From: JAABRB01 sp963735025
GTDB taxonomy: Bacteria; Pseudomonadota; Gammaproteobacteria; Burkholderiales; SG8-39
DNA length: 64,000 nt
Direction of reading: 5' to 3'
Assembly (NCBI GenBank): GCA_963735025.1
Contig: CAVTJG010000009.1
Location: 682,001 to 746,000, forward strand
The position numbers were made by a program, and so were the translations under genes. Position 1 is the first letter of the stretch. Each line of letters starts with the position of its first letter. Shown here piece by piece: positions 9,316-17,119 of the stretch. A model generated the notes under the pieces. It was given only the letters and a program-made list of their open reading frames with translations, was not told where the DNA came from and did no database searches.

Positions 9316-10200
9316 ATGTCGGCACAATTCTCTCCGCCGGATCCGCCGGCCGGCGTGCTGGTCGCGGCGCTCGTCGTCTCGATCCTGCTGCACACGTTCG
9401 CGCTCTCGGTCAATTTCCGCATGCCCGACTTGACGCGGCTGAAGCCGCCGCCGCAGACGCTCGACGTCGTGCTCGTCAACAGCAAGACCAAGACGACGCC
9501 GGACAAGCCGGAAGTGCTCGCGCAAGCAAACCTGGACGCGGGCGGCAACGTCGAGGAGGACCGGCGCGCCAAGACCCCGTTGCCGGTGATCAAGGAAGAT
9601 CAGCGCGGCGACGACGTCAAGCAAGCGAAGAAACGCGTGCAGCAGCTGGAGGTGAAGCAGCGCGAGCTCATTCGCCAGGTGCAGACCAAGAAGGCGCCGG
9701 CCATCGTGCCACCCCCGCCCCAACCCGAGCCCACGCCGACCCCCGCGCCACCGCAGCTCTCCGGACTCGATCTCGCCAACCGCGCGCTCGCGATCGCGCG
9801 CATGGAAGCGCAGGTCTCCCGGCAGGTCGAGGAATACGCGAAGCGGCCGCGCCGCAAGTTCGTGGGCGCGCGCGCGGCGGAGACCCGCTATGCGATGTAC
9901 GTCGAGTCGTGGCGACAGAAGGTCGAGCGGATCGGCAACATGAACTATCCCGAGCAGGCGCGCGGCCGCATCTACGGCAGCCTGCGCCTCACCGTCGCGA
10001 TCAAGTCCGACGGCTCGGTCGAGTACATCCAGGTGGATCGGCCCTCGGGCCACAGTGTTCTCGACCGTGCGGCCGAGCGCATCGTGAAACTTGCGGCACC
10101 TTACTCGGCTTTCCCGGACAACATCCGGCGCGACACCGATATCCTCGTCATCTCCCGTACGTGGACGTTCGCGCACGGAGATCGGCTGTACGGAGACTGA
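9316..10200 (+). CDS. tonB: TonB family energy transducer
   Basis: This is an inner-membrane anchored periplasmic protein that couples proton motive force to outer-membrane transport. It has one N-terminal transmembrane helix (VLVAALVVSILLHTFAL), a coiled Lys/Gln-rich stretch and a Pro-rich segment (PPPPQPEPTPTPAPP). The C-terminal TonB domain includes YPEQARGRIYGSLRLTVAI and SGHSVLDRAAERIV. Start ATG 9316 is chosen over TTG 9307. No ExbB/ExbD genes are adjacent. Length is 294 residues. Confidence 0.85.
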   Translation: MSAQFSPPDPPAGVLVAALVVSILLHTFALSVNFRMPDLTRLKPPPQTLDVVLVNSKTKTTPDKPEVLAQANLDAGGNVEEDRRAKTPLPVIKEDQRGDDVKQAKKRVQQLEVKQRELIRQVQTKKAPAIVPPPPQPEPTPTPAPPQLSGLDLANRALAIARMEAQVSRQVEEYAKRPRRKFVGARAAETRYAMYVESWRQKVERIGNMNYPEQARGRIYGSLRLTVAIKSDGSVEYIQVDRPSGHSVLDRAAERIVKLAAPYSAFPDNIRRDTDILVISRTWTFAHGDRLYGD

Positions 10201-10272
10201 TCTCGGCACCGCGCCCCGCGGTGGCATCACGGGGAGCATCTCGTCAGCACGTGTCGCCCATGACTATTCGAA

Positions 10273-11086
10273 ATGACTGACCGGTACGCCGTCGTCGGCA
10301 ACCCCGTCGCGCATTCCATGTCGCCGGAGATCCACGCCGCGTTCGCGCGCCAGACCGGGCAGGACATCGCCTACACGCGCGTGCTTGCACCGCTCGACGA
10401 ATTCGCACGCACGGTCGAGGCGTTTCGCGCCGGCGGCGGCAAAGGGCTTGAACGTGACCGTGCCCTTCAAAGGCGAAGCGTTTCGTCTTGCCACCGAGCG
10501 CACCGAGCGGGCGCTCGCGGCGGAAGCCGTCAACACGCTGCGCTTCGATGACGGACGCGTGCATGGCGATACCACCGACGGCCCGGGACTGGTGCGCGAC
10601 ATCGTGGACAACCTCGCCGTTCCCCTCGCCGGCAAGCACGTGCTGCTCGTCGGCGCGGGAGGCGCGGCGCGCGGCGTGATCCAGGCGCTGCTCGACACCG
10701 GGATCGAGGCGCTCGTGCTGGCGAATCGCACCGTGGAGCGCGCGCGCGAGCTCGCAGAGCGTTTTGGCAGCGGAGTGGAGCCGCGCGGGTTCGATGCACT
10801 TGGCGACGCAGGCTTCGACGTCGTCGTGAATGCGACCTCGGCAAGCCTCTCCGGCGAAGCGCCACCCCTTGATCCGAGAGTCTTCGCGCCCGGCAGCCTT
10901 GCGTACGACATGATGTACGGCAAGGGCGAGACGCCTTTCCTCGCTGCGGCGCGGGCTGCAGGCGCCGCCCAGCTCGCCGACGGGCTTGGCATGCTCGTCG
11001 AGCAGGCGGCCGAGTCGTTCCTGGTCTGGCGGGGCGTGCGGCCGCAGACCGCGCCGGTGCTCGCCATGCTGCGTGGGACGGAGTGA
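10273..11086 (+). pseudogene. aroE: Shikimate dehydrogenase, frameshifted
   Basis: AroE reduces 3-dehydroshikimate with NADPH. The first part (10273 to about 10440, MTDRYAVVGNPVAHSMSPEIH) and the rest (about 10448-11086, GLNVTVPFKGEAF, NADP motif LLVGAGGAARGV, DGLGMLVEQAAESF) are in different frames. The break is at the A/G run near 10441-10449, where removing one base restores GGKGLNVTVPFK. All expected motifs are intact, so a sequencing error in an essential gene is as likely as a true mutation. The end overlaps the mtgA start. Confidence 0.9.
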
Positions 11087-11787
11087 AGCTCGGCAAGCGG
11101 ATCGGCAGGATCCTCGGCTTTGCGCTCGGCGCCGCCGTCCTCGTCTTCGTCGTTGTGCAAGCCTGGTTCCTCCTGCACATCGCGTACTGGACCAAGGTCG
11201 ATCCCGGGCAAACGAGCTTCATGGAACGGCGGCTCGACGAGATGCGCGCGCGCAACCCCAAAGCCAGGCTCGACCAACGCTGGGTCGAATATAAACGCAT
11301 CTCCCCGCATCTCAAGCGCGCGGTAGTCGCCGCCGAGGACGCGAAGTTCGTCGACCACGAGGGTTTCGACTGGGAAGGCATCCAGCGCGCGCTCGAGCGC
11401 AATCAGAAGCGCGGCAAGGTCGTCGCCGGCGGCAGCACCATCAGCCAGCAGCTTGCGAAGAATCTCTTCCTCTCGGGCGAGCGTTCTGTGGTCCGCAAGG
11501 GCCAAGAAGCGCTCATCACGATCATGCTCGAGGCCATCATGGAAAAGCGCCGCATCCTCGAGATCTACCTCAACGTCGCCGAGTGGGGCGAAGGCATCTT
11601 CGGCGCCGAGGCTGCCGCCCGCCACTACTACCGCACGAGCGCCGCGCAGCTCAGCGCCGACCAGGCCGCCCACCTTGCCGCAATGCTCCCGCGCCCGCGC
11701 TACTACGACCGCAACCGCAGCACGCGCTACCTGGAGCAATACGCTGACCGCATCCAGGCCCGCATGCCCTCCGCGCAAGTCCCATAG
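11083..11787 (+). CDS. mtgA: Monofunctional peptidoglycan transglycosylase
   Basis: MtgA polymerises lipid II into glycan strands. The 234-residue protein has an N-terminal membrane anchor (residues 11-33) and a GT51 domain with catalytic EDAKFVDHEGFDW (Glu85), GGSTISQQLAKNLFL and LNVAEWGEGIFGAEAAA. The start is GTG overlapping the aroE TGA. It is the last core gene before the cassette array. Confidence 0.96.
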   Translation: MKLGKRIGRILGFALGAAVLVFVVVQAWFLLHIAYWTKVDPGQTSFMERRLDEMRARNPKARLDQRWVEYKRISPHLKRAVVAAEDAKFVDHEGFDWEGIQRALERNQKRGKVVAGGSTISQQLAKNLFLSGERSVVRKGQEALITIMLEAIMEKRRILEIYLNVAEWGEGIFGAEAAARHYYRTSAAQLSADQAAHLAAMLPRPRYYDRNRSTRYLEQYADRIQARMPSAQVP

Positions 11788-12081
11788 AGCGGGCTGCAGT
11801 AGCGATGGTCTTTTTGATTTTTCCCCTCCTCTCCGAGGAGGGGTGCCCGCGAAGCGGGCGGGGTGGTGCCGTGACTTCCTACGAAGGATGGCGACGAAAT
11901 CAAGAGTGCCTCGCCATACCCCGGTGCTATAGTTTTTTCCGCACCCGGTCGCACAGCTTGTCAGTCAGACGAGATTGGAGCAGGCCCATGGCAGCATCCT
12001 GCAAGACGTGTTTGCCTTTCGAATTTAGGTCGTACTAAATTCCGTCAAGTCATTGATTCCGAACACCTCGCTATCCAATGA

Positions 12082-12097
12082 CTGTATATAAATACAC
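12082..12097. promoter_or_regulatory. LexA-binding box
   Basis: CTGTATATAAATACAC matches the proteobacterial SOS box CTGT-N8-ACAG with one mismatch in the last base, including the AT-rich core. In many integrons a LexA box overlaps the intI promoter beside attI. Here it lies 45 bp from the first core site, but no intI gene follows. Confidence 0.6.
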
Positions 12098-12103
12098 ATA
12101 TGT

Positions 12104-12121
12104 GCCGCTTTATAAAGCGGC
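12104..12121. repeat. 18-bp perfect palindrome followed by TTTT
   Basis: GCCGCTTTATAAAGCGGC can form a hairpin and is followed by TTTT, so it may act as a terminator. It sits between the LexA box and the first cassette core site, within the expected attI zone. Confidence 0.5.
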
Positions 12122-12141
12122 TTTTAGGTCGTCCACTTCTT

Positions 12142-12148
12142 GTTAGGG
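12142..12148 (+). other. First cassette core site (attI-type junction)
   Basis: GTTAGGG marks the start of cassette 1. Its bases TTAGGGC are the reverse complement of GCCCTAA at the start of the attC that ends cassette 1, as expected for a cassette integrated between attI and its own attC. Confidence 0.6.
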
Positions 12149-12154
12149 CTCATC

Positions 12155-12511
12155 ATGACCCCCGACGACTTCGTCCGAGCGCTGGAAACCAGTTGCCGCG
12201 ATGGCGCAGTAGACGACTGTGTGTCATCGTTCATAAAGCCCTCTGGCCGCAAGCCGCGTCAAAGTCTGGCCCAGCTTTCTCAATGGTTCACTTCACTGTC
12301 TGCGTCTGAGCGAGAGTTCGTTGTCCGCGCGATGGGGGAGGCAGCCGACGCGACATTGTTCGGGGTATTGTGCGTGATCGACGGAGTACGCTCGGTCGAG
12401 CCCATTGGCGAGAAGTCAGAGTTCAAGCTAACCGCGACTCGCGATGGCGTCGAATCGATCATCTCTCCAAACGACACGTTCCTTCATGACATCTTGCGCG
12501 CCAAGCCCTAA
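12155..12511 (+). CDS. Cassette 1: hypothetical protein
   Basis: This 118-residue soluble protein starts at ATG 12155 (MTPDDFVRALETSC), 13 bp inside the cassette. No known motif is recognised. The segment MGEAADATLFGVLCVIDG suggests a helix-strand fold, like small integron-borne unknowns. The stop codon lies inside the attC inverse core. Confidence 0.7.
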   Translation: MTPDDFVRALETSCRDGAVDDCVSSFIKPSGRKPRQSLAQLSQWFTSLSASEREFVVRAMGEAADATLFGVLCVIDGVRSVEPIGEKSEFKLTATRDGVESIISPNDTFLHDILRAKP

Positions 12512-12607
12512 CCTCCGGTTCGAGCCGACCGCCGCAAGCGGGCTTCGCGCGCTTGCGGTGCCCTCGTCGCTTCGCTCCTCGGCGGCGGCTCAACCGGCGC
12601 GTTAGAG
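12505..12607 (+). repeat. attC site 1
   Basis: It starts GCCCTAAC, ends GTTAGAG, and has paired inner arms (GAGCCGACCGCC and GGCGGCGGCTC) around a variable stem. The inverse core complements cassette 1's own start. Confidence 0.9.
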
Positions 12608-12615
12608 CGCAAGAC

Positions 12616-13155
12616 ATGCAGCCGTGGTTCATAGCCACCGAACGTTTCACCTCTGGCGATAAGGAGACTTGGGAGAAGTACGTTGCCTGGTCCAGCCTCG
12701 GGCACTTGGACGAGGTCGTATCTCTGGATCCCATGCTGTGCCCAACGGTCCTGCCGGAGATTAAGGACGAGTACTGGCCGTACATCGTCAATGAAGACTT
12801 CATGCTCAACTTCTTCGTCAGCCTGGAGTTCCTCCTCAAGCAAGTGCCAGATATTCGAGGGCTGAATCTCTTGTGTGTCTACCGAAACCCCGAGAGCCTA
12901 CCGCCTCCTTGCGAGGGGGCGGTGAAATTTGAATTCTTGGGCTACGACCTCGTCGACTTGGAAGGAAGCGCCAGCGCCTTAACTAACTGCGGCGGTTTTC
13001 CCGACGTGTTCGCGAATAGCGAGCTCTCTCCCAAAGGCTTGCTCACCTCGCATGCCCGGGCGAGGGAAGTGCAGGCCGAGTTGCGCATCAAACATCCCGA
13101 GGAGCACCATGCTGACTGCCATGTTTGGGCGATATCCAGGGCCGTTGCGCTCTAA
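12616..13155 (+). CDS. Cassette 2: hypothetical protein
   Basis: This 179-residue acidic soluble protein (MQPWFIATERFTSGDKETW) has no family recognised. The middle part (WPYIVNEDFMLNFFVSLEFLLKQV) is hydrophobic-aromatic. It starts 15 bp after the core site and ends in the next attC, the normal single-gene cassette layout. Confidence 0.75.
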   Translation: MQPWFIATERFTSGDKETWEKYVAWSSLGHLDEVVSLDPMLCPTVLPEIKDEYWPYIVNEDFMLNFFVSLEFLLKQVPDIRGLNLLCVYRNPESLPPPCEGAVKFEFLGYDLVDLEGSASALTNCGGFPDVFANSELSPKGLLTSHARAREVQAELRIKHPEEHHADCHVWAISRAVAL

Positions 13156-13245
13156 CCTCCGGTTCGACCGGACCACCCGCCAGCGGCGCTGGCGGGTACC
13201 CTCGTCGCTTCGCTCCTCGGTGGCCGGCCAACCGGGTCGTTGGGC
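13146..13245 (+). repeat. attC site 2
   Basis: It starts GCGCTCTAAC, the exact complement of the cassette 2 start GTTAGAGCGC, and ends GTTGGGC at 13239-13245. Inner arms are GACCGGACCACC and GGTGGCCGGCC. Confidence 0.9.
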
Positions 13246-13284
13246 GTCATACTTGGAATTCCATCAGTACGAAAGGATTAACTC

Positions 13285-13737
13285 ATGAAATTTCTTCGTC
13301 CCTTCGCAGTCATCGCCGTCTTTGCGATGAGTTCTCTTGTCGCCGCTGCCGATGGGTTAGTGGTCGTTAAGAGCCCTTATGGTGCAAAGGACACCATGAA
13401 CCGGCTAGAGGAGGTCGTCAAACAGCGCGGCCTAAACGTGTTCGCGCGTATCGATCATGCAGCGGGCGCAAGCAAAATCGGGACGTCACTTCGCCCGACC
13501 GAGGTCCTCATCTTCGGTAATCCAAAGGGCGGCACACCGTTTATCGAATGTGCGCAGTCAGTGGGGATCGACCTTCCGCTGAAGGCGCTGGTGTGGGAGG
13601 ATGAATCGGGTAATGTCTGGCTCGCCTACAACGATCCAGCTTTTCTCGCGCAGCGGCACGGAGTCGTGCAGTGTGCGGTCGTCCCGAATCTGAGCAAGGC
13701 GCTGGCCGGAATCGCTCAGGCAACAATCGCTCGCTAG
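13285..13737 (+). CDS. Cassette 3: DUF302 protein, secreted
   Basis: This 150-residue protein has a signal peptide (residues 1-21, FAVIAVFAMSSLVAAA) and a DUF302 domain. It carries the family pattern VFARIDHAAGA, LIFGNPKGGTP, IDLPLKALVWEDESG. The function of DUF302 is unknown. It is paralogous to the cassette gene at 37410, sharing the FARxDHAA and IDLPLKAxVWED segments. Confidence 0.88.
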   Translation: MKFLRPFAVIAVFAMSSLVAAADGLVVVKSPYGAKDTMNRLEEVVKQRGLNVFARIDHAAGASKIGTSLRPTEVLIFGNPKGGTPFIECAQSVGIDLPLKALVWEDESGNVWLAYNDPAFLAQRHGVVQCAVVPNLSKALAGIAQATIAR

Positions 13738-13746
13738 CGCGGTGAT

Positions 13747-13848
13747 GCCCAACCACGCGCTCGAGCCGACCGCCTCCAGCGGGCTTCGCCGGCTGGCGTT
13801 GTCCTCGTCGCTGCACTCCTCGGCGGCGGCTCAGCGCGAGCGTTAGCC
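13747..13848 (+). repeat. attC site 3
   Basis: It starts GCCCAAC and ends GTTAGCC at 13842-13848. Inner arms are GAGCCGACCGCC and GGCGGCGGCTC. Confidence 0.9.
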
Positions 13849-13867
13849 TTTCGACGGAGACTCAGTC

Positions 13868-14695
13868 GTGCAACGAATTGCAGTGTTTGCTCGGAATCAT
13901 TCGCAATATCTGGAGAGCGCCTGCGCTGTCTCGGACAACGACCCAAGCCGACTGATCACGTTTCGTTCATCTGTGCGCTGGGCCCGCGCAAAGAAAGCGT
14001 TGGATGACCAGAAAATCGTTCAGCTGTATCTCGCACCGACCGGATCAAAGGGTACGGTGGGGTACGAGGCTACGCTAAAGGCTCTCGTCCTAGACCCAGC
14101 GGCCAGTGACTCAGAAACGGCGAAGGCCCTTGCTTACGAACTGCCGGAAACTTCGGATGAGGGTCTCTGGGGCAAGGATGGCAGCGCGGTAAAGACCCTT
14201 TACTCTGTTTCCCACTGCCGTCGCCTTTCCGTTCAGTTTCCAATAACGCACCTCCGAAAAGCGTCCGACGGAGAACCAATTTCTGAGGACTACGGTTACA
14301 GCTACGTCCCCGTAGTTGAACTCGAAGAGGTCACTGGCGCCCAGTCGAATCCGGAGGAGATTGCACAGCCTTCTCTCTACTTTGAAGGCGCCGTACGAAG
14401 AATTGCGGTCAACGCTTATGAGAGAAACTCAGCCGCTCGGGAGCAATGCGTCGCACACTACGGCGCGAGCTGTACAGTGTGCGGTTTCAATTTTGGGGAC
14501 ACCTACGGGGAAATGGGGCAAGGCTTCATTCACGTACACCATCTCACGCCTCTCGCGTCAGTTAAGGAAGGATACCAAGTCGACCCCATCGCAGATCTTC
14601 GCCCCGTCTGCCCGAACTGTCACGCCATGCTCCATATGCGCACGCCGCCGTTTGCGATCGATGAGTTGGCCGCAATTATCAGCGCGAAGGGCTAA
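13868..14695 (+). CDS. Cassette 4: HNH endonuclease (McrA-like)
   Basis: This 275-residue protein starts with GTG. The C-terminal third is an HNH nuclease: CTVC at 202-205, IHVHHLTPLA (His224/His225), then CPNCHAMLH (Cys248, Cys251, His252). The N-terminal 180 residues are unassigned and may recognise DNA. Modification-dependent restriction enzymes have this arrangement. No methyltransferase partner is adjacent, which fits a type IV-like or solitary enzyme; the defence role is inferred. Confidence 0.85.
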   Translation: MQRIAVFARNHSQYLESACAVSDNDPSRLITFRSSVRWARAKKALDDQKIVQLYLAPTGSKGTVGYEATLKALVLDPAASDSETAKALAYELPETSDEGLWGKDGSAVKTLYSVSHCRRLSVQFPITHLRKASDGEPISEDYGYSYVPVVELEEVTGAQSNPEEIAQPSLYFEGAVRRIAVNAYERNSAAREQCVAHYGASCTVCGFNFGDTYGEMGQGFIHVHHLTPLASVKEGYQVDPIADLRPVCPNCHAMLHMRTPPFAIDELAAIISAKG

Positions 14696-14770
14696 CAGGC
14701 CCATGCAGCGGACCGCTTCGAAGCGGGCTTGCGCCCGTTTCTTCGCGGCAGCCGATGGGCGGCGTTAGGC
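14690..14770 (+). repeat. attC site 4
   Basis: It starts GGCTAAC, complementing the cassette 4 start GTTAGCC, and ends GTTAGGC. It is shorter (81 bp), with the stem GCAGCGGACCGCTTCG. Confidence 0.88.
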
Positions 14771-14773
14771 ACC

Positions 14774-15043
14774 ATGCGCAATCGCACAGCCGAGTATTTG
14801 GCGCTCAGACCGAACTTCATGAAGGTAGCAGCCTTGGCCTTTGGCAGCCTCTTTGGCATCGCGTTGCTCTGGCAATTCGGGTCATACGGTGGGCTCGGAT
14901 GGTGGTTGTTCCTTGCTGCCCTTGCGGCTTTGGCCGGCTGGGCTTGGGCGTACTTTATGTGGCTGGTTTGTGCGAAGGACTTTCAACGCATCGCTGCCGC
15001 CGCATCACGCGAGGGGTCATCCAATGACAAGCCTGGTGCCTAA
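14774..15043 (+). CDS. Cassette 5: small two-helix membrane protein
   Basis: This 89-residue protein has two predicted transmembrane helices (about residues 17-37 and 42-63, rich in Trp/Leu/Ala) and a polar tail ending in the attC. ATG 14774 is four bases after the core site. No family is recognised. Confidence 0.7.
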   Translation: MRNRTAEYLALRPNFMKVAALAFGSLFGIALLWQFGSYGGLGWWLFLAALAALAGWAWAYFMWLVCAKDFQRIAAAASREGSSNDKPGA

Positions 15044-15133
15044 CATCCGGTTCGACCGGACCACCCACCAGCTGCGCTGGTGGGTGCCCTCGTCGCTTCG
15101 CTCCTCGGTGGCCGGTCATCCGGTGCGTTAGAC
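15038..15133 (+). repeat. attC site 5
   Basis: It starts GCCTAAC and ends GTTAGAC. It is almost the same as attC 2 outside the loop, with arms GACCGGACCACC and GGTGGCCGGTC. Confidence 0.9.
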
Positions 15134-15150
15134 CGCAACCGTCACCAGCT

Positions 15151-15654
15151 ATGCGCGTACGCGAGGCGATCTCGACCGATTCCGCCAGACTCGTCATATT
15201 CTTTCGGACGCTCTACTCTGAGACGTGCTTTATGCTCTTTGAGCCGGACGAGTTCACCGTGACCGAAGAGCAGCAAGCGCGGCGCATCGCCGAAATGTCT
15301 CAGTCTGAGACTGGGGCCATGTTTATTTGTGAAATAGACAACGAGCTCGTCGGTGTAGTCTTTGGCAATCGGGACGTTGCTCGGCGCACGCGTCACTCGT
15401 TGTACGTCGTGATCGGCGTGCTCCAAGCGTGGGTCGGACGGGGTGTCGGGCGCTCGCTATTGCAGGCTCTAGAAGGTTGGGCGCGTTCCAGAGGGATACA
15501 CCGCCTCGAGCTGACTGTTGACGTCGACAATCGGCGAGCAATTGCGCTCTACGAGAATTGCGGATTCGAGCGTGAAGGAGTGAAACGTCACTCGCGCAGG
15601 ATCGAGGGGAGATATTCCGATGAGCTATACATGTCCAAGCTCATTGCGGTCTAA
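15151..15654 (+). CDS. Cassette 6: GNAT N-acetyltransferase
   Basis: This 167-residue GCN5-related acetyltransferase begins MRVREAISTDSARLVIFFRT. It has acetyl-CoA binding motif A (VLQAWVGRGVGRSLLQAL) and motif B (LYENCGFEREGVKR). The closest outline is the RimI/L- or PhnO-like group; the substrate is unknown. GNAT enzymes are common integron cargo, some giving drug resistance, but no resistance subfamily is recognised. Confidence 0.88.
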   Translation: MRVREAISTDSARLVIFFRTLYSETCFMLFEPDEFTVTEEQQARRIAEMSQSETGAMFICEIDNELVGVVFGNRDVARRTRHSLYVVIGVLQAWVGRGVGRSLLQALEGWARSRGIHRLELTVDVDNRRAIALYENCGFEREGVKRHSRRIEGRYSDELYMSKLIAV

Positions 15655-16053
15655 CCCCGCGTCGGTCTTGTTGCGTTTCACATAGGCGCGCACGTACTGC
15701 GCCGGGAGCAGGCGCACCTCGATCCCTCTGGCCCGCAGGTTCCTCGCCCAGTGATGCGCCGTGCCGCAGGCCTCCATCACCACCAGCGCCACGGCCCGGT
15801 TGTCGAACCAGCGCGCAAACTGCGCCCTGGTGAGCCGCGCTTTCTCCACGACCTTCCAGCGCTGGTCGGCAACGGCGATTTCGAACACGTTCTTGGCCAG
15901 ATCCACGGCAACGGTAGTAGCATTCATCTCGGACTCCTCCTCTCTGATTAGCTGAAATGACCAGATCTCAGCTTGGCACGATGATGCCGAATAAAGAGCG
16001 GGAGGAGTCCATCCCATCACTGCAACCGAAAGCCCAAACGCTGCGCGTTAGGG
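15647..16053 (+). repeat. attC site 6, split by an IS110 fragment
   Basis: The left part GCGGTCTAACC (15647-15657) complements the cassette 6 start GTTAGACCGC. The attC then breaks into IS110 sequence (about 15659-16020). It resumes with CTGCAACCGA and ends at GTTAGGG (16047-16053). Confidence 0.75.
15659..16020 (-). mobile_element. IS110/IS1111-like fragment (5' part of element)
   Basis: It is nearly identical to 34489-34850, with only a few base differences seen by eye. It includes the first 89 codons of the transposase on the minus strand (start at 15927, MNATTVAVDLAKNVFE to RNKTDA) and the upstream end with GCGGGAGGAGTCCAT. The distal two thirds of the element are missing. It sits inside an attC at the same internal position as the full copy. 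Confidence 0.88.
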
Positions 16054-16096
16054 TTCCCTAGTTACGCTCGGCGGCGACTGAGCGCGGACGTTAGAC
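16054..16096 (+). repeat. Partial attC remnant
   Basis: The half-site GGCGGCGACTGAGCGCGGAC is followed by GTTAGAC, the start of the next cassette. The left half is missing, so recombination or deletion has occurred here. Confidence 0.6.
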
Positions 16097-16109
16097 CGAT
16101 AGGACGCCC

Positions 16110-16958
16110 ATGACATCGGCCACGATTAAGCTCTTCCTTCCACGCGGAGATGCGAAGAGCCTGCGCACTGCTGAAATCTCTAACTGGACCGGTAAAGCTG
16201 TTGCCGCCCCGCGCACGGAACTGGACGAGCTTTTGGCTCGCGAAGAACTTGAGAAAGCCGGCGTCTACATCCTCATTGGAAGCGACCCGATCACCAACGC
16301 CGCTCGCGCTTACATCGGCGAGGCGGAAGTCATTCGGGAACGACTAAAGCAACACAAAACAAAGGAGTTCTGGGTTTCCGCCATTGTGTTTGTCAGCAAG
16401 GACGAAAACCTCACCAAGGCGCATGTGAGGTTTCTTGAAAGCCGCCTTCTTGCTGAGGCCGCTCAGATTGGCAGGTTCACGCTTGAACAAAATCAGGCTG
16501 GTGGTTCTAAACTTCCTGAATCGGACCGCGAAGACATGGAAGTGTTCCTGGCCCGCATTCGCCAACTCCTTCCTGTCCTCGGCTCTGACATTCTCGCGCC
16601 GATCGCTCAACTCACCGCGAAAGCGCAACCCGGCGGCGTACTGTTCTGCCGCAGTAAGGGAGCCGAGGCGCGAGGCCAGCGCACCGCGAACGGCTTTGTA
16701 GTTTTTCACGGCTCGACCGCTGTATTGGAGGAACGCCCATCTGCCGAGAGTTACCCCTACGTTTTAGTCCAGCGCAAGAAATTAATCGCTGATGGGACAC
16801 TCATCGTGGCGGATGGCTTCTTGGTGTTCACCAAAGATGCAGAGTTTTCTAGTCCGTCTGCGGCGGCGGTCGTTATACACGGCGGAAGCGCAAACGGTCT
16901 GACGGCATGGAAGGCTGAGAATGGAAAATCGCTCAAGCAACTCGACGAACAGGCCTAA
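16110..16958 (+). CDS. Cassette 7: GIY-YIG nuclease with DUF4357 domain
   Basis: This 282-residue protein has GVYILIG at 51-57 and ARAYIGEAEVIRERLKQH at 65-82, the GIY and YIG elements with the following Arg of a GIY-YIG nuclease fold. A C-terminal DUF4357 segment (about 215-275) contains LIADGTLIVADGFLVFTKDAEFSSPS. This architecture is found in stand-alone nucleases near restriction systems. Role in DNA processing or defence is inferred. Confidence 0.85.
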   Translation: MTSATIKLFLPRGDAKSLRTAEISNWTGKAVAAPRTELDELLAREELEKAGVYILIGSDPITNAARAYIGEAEVIRERLKQHKTKEFWVSAIVFVSKDENLTKAHVRFLESRLLAEAAQIGRFTLEQNQAGGSKLPESDREDMEVFLARIRQLLPVLGSDILAPIAQLTAKAQPGGVLFCRSKGAEARGQRTANGFVVFHGSTAVLEERPSAESYPYVLVQRKKLIADGTLIVADGFLVFTKDAEFSSPSAAAVVIHGGSANGLTAWKAENGKSLKQLDEQA

Positions 16959-17082
16959 CGGCTGGATCGACGCGGACCGCTGGCCAGCGGCCGGTCATTG
17001 TGATCGTAAGGTCGCGCATCAGGCCTCTCGACGCTGTGCACGGCGACGCTCTTGCCTCACGAGCTAAGATTTATTGTTAGCG
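16953..17082 (+). repeat. attC site 7 (degenerate, long)
   Basis: It starts GCCTAAC with arm GACGCGGACCGCTGG and ends at GTTAGCG (17076-17082), 130 bp. The right core departs from the GTTRRRY pattern at two positions, so recombination may be weak. Confidence 0.55.
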
Positions 17083-17119
17083 CTGCTCGACTTCCAATTC
17101 AGTCGCCAAAGAGGTCGCT

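Larger units (their letters stand above)
11788..12141. other. Integron head region (attI-like) without a complete intI gene
   Basis: This 350-bp stretch has no complete gene. At 11823-11843 there is a CCCCTCCTC...GAGGAGGGG hairpin like repeats common between betaproteobacterial genes. Further right are a LexA-type box, an 18-bp palindrome and then the first cassette core site. In integrons this is where intI (divergent) and attI lie. Only a 20-codon minus-strand peptide (11927-11989, MGLLQSRLTDKLCDRVRKKL) sits where an IntI N-terminus would be, and its relation to IntI is speculative. Confidence 0.5.
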
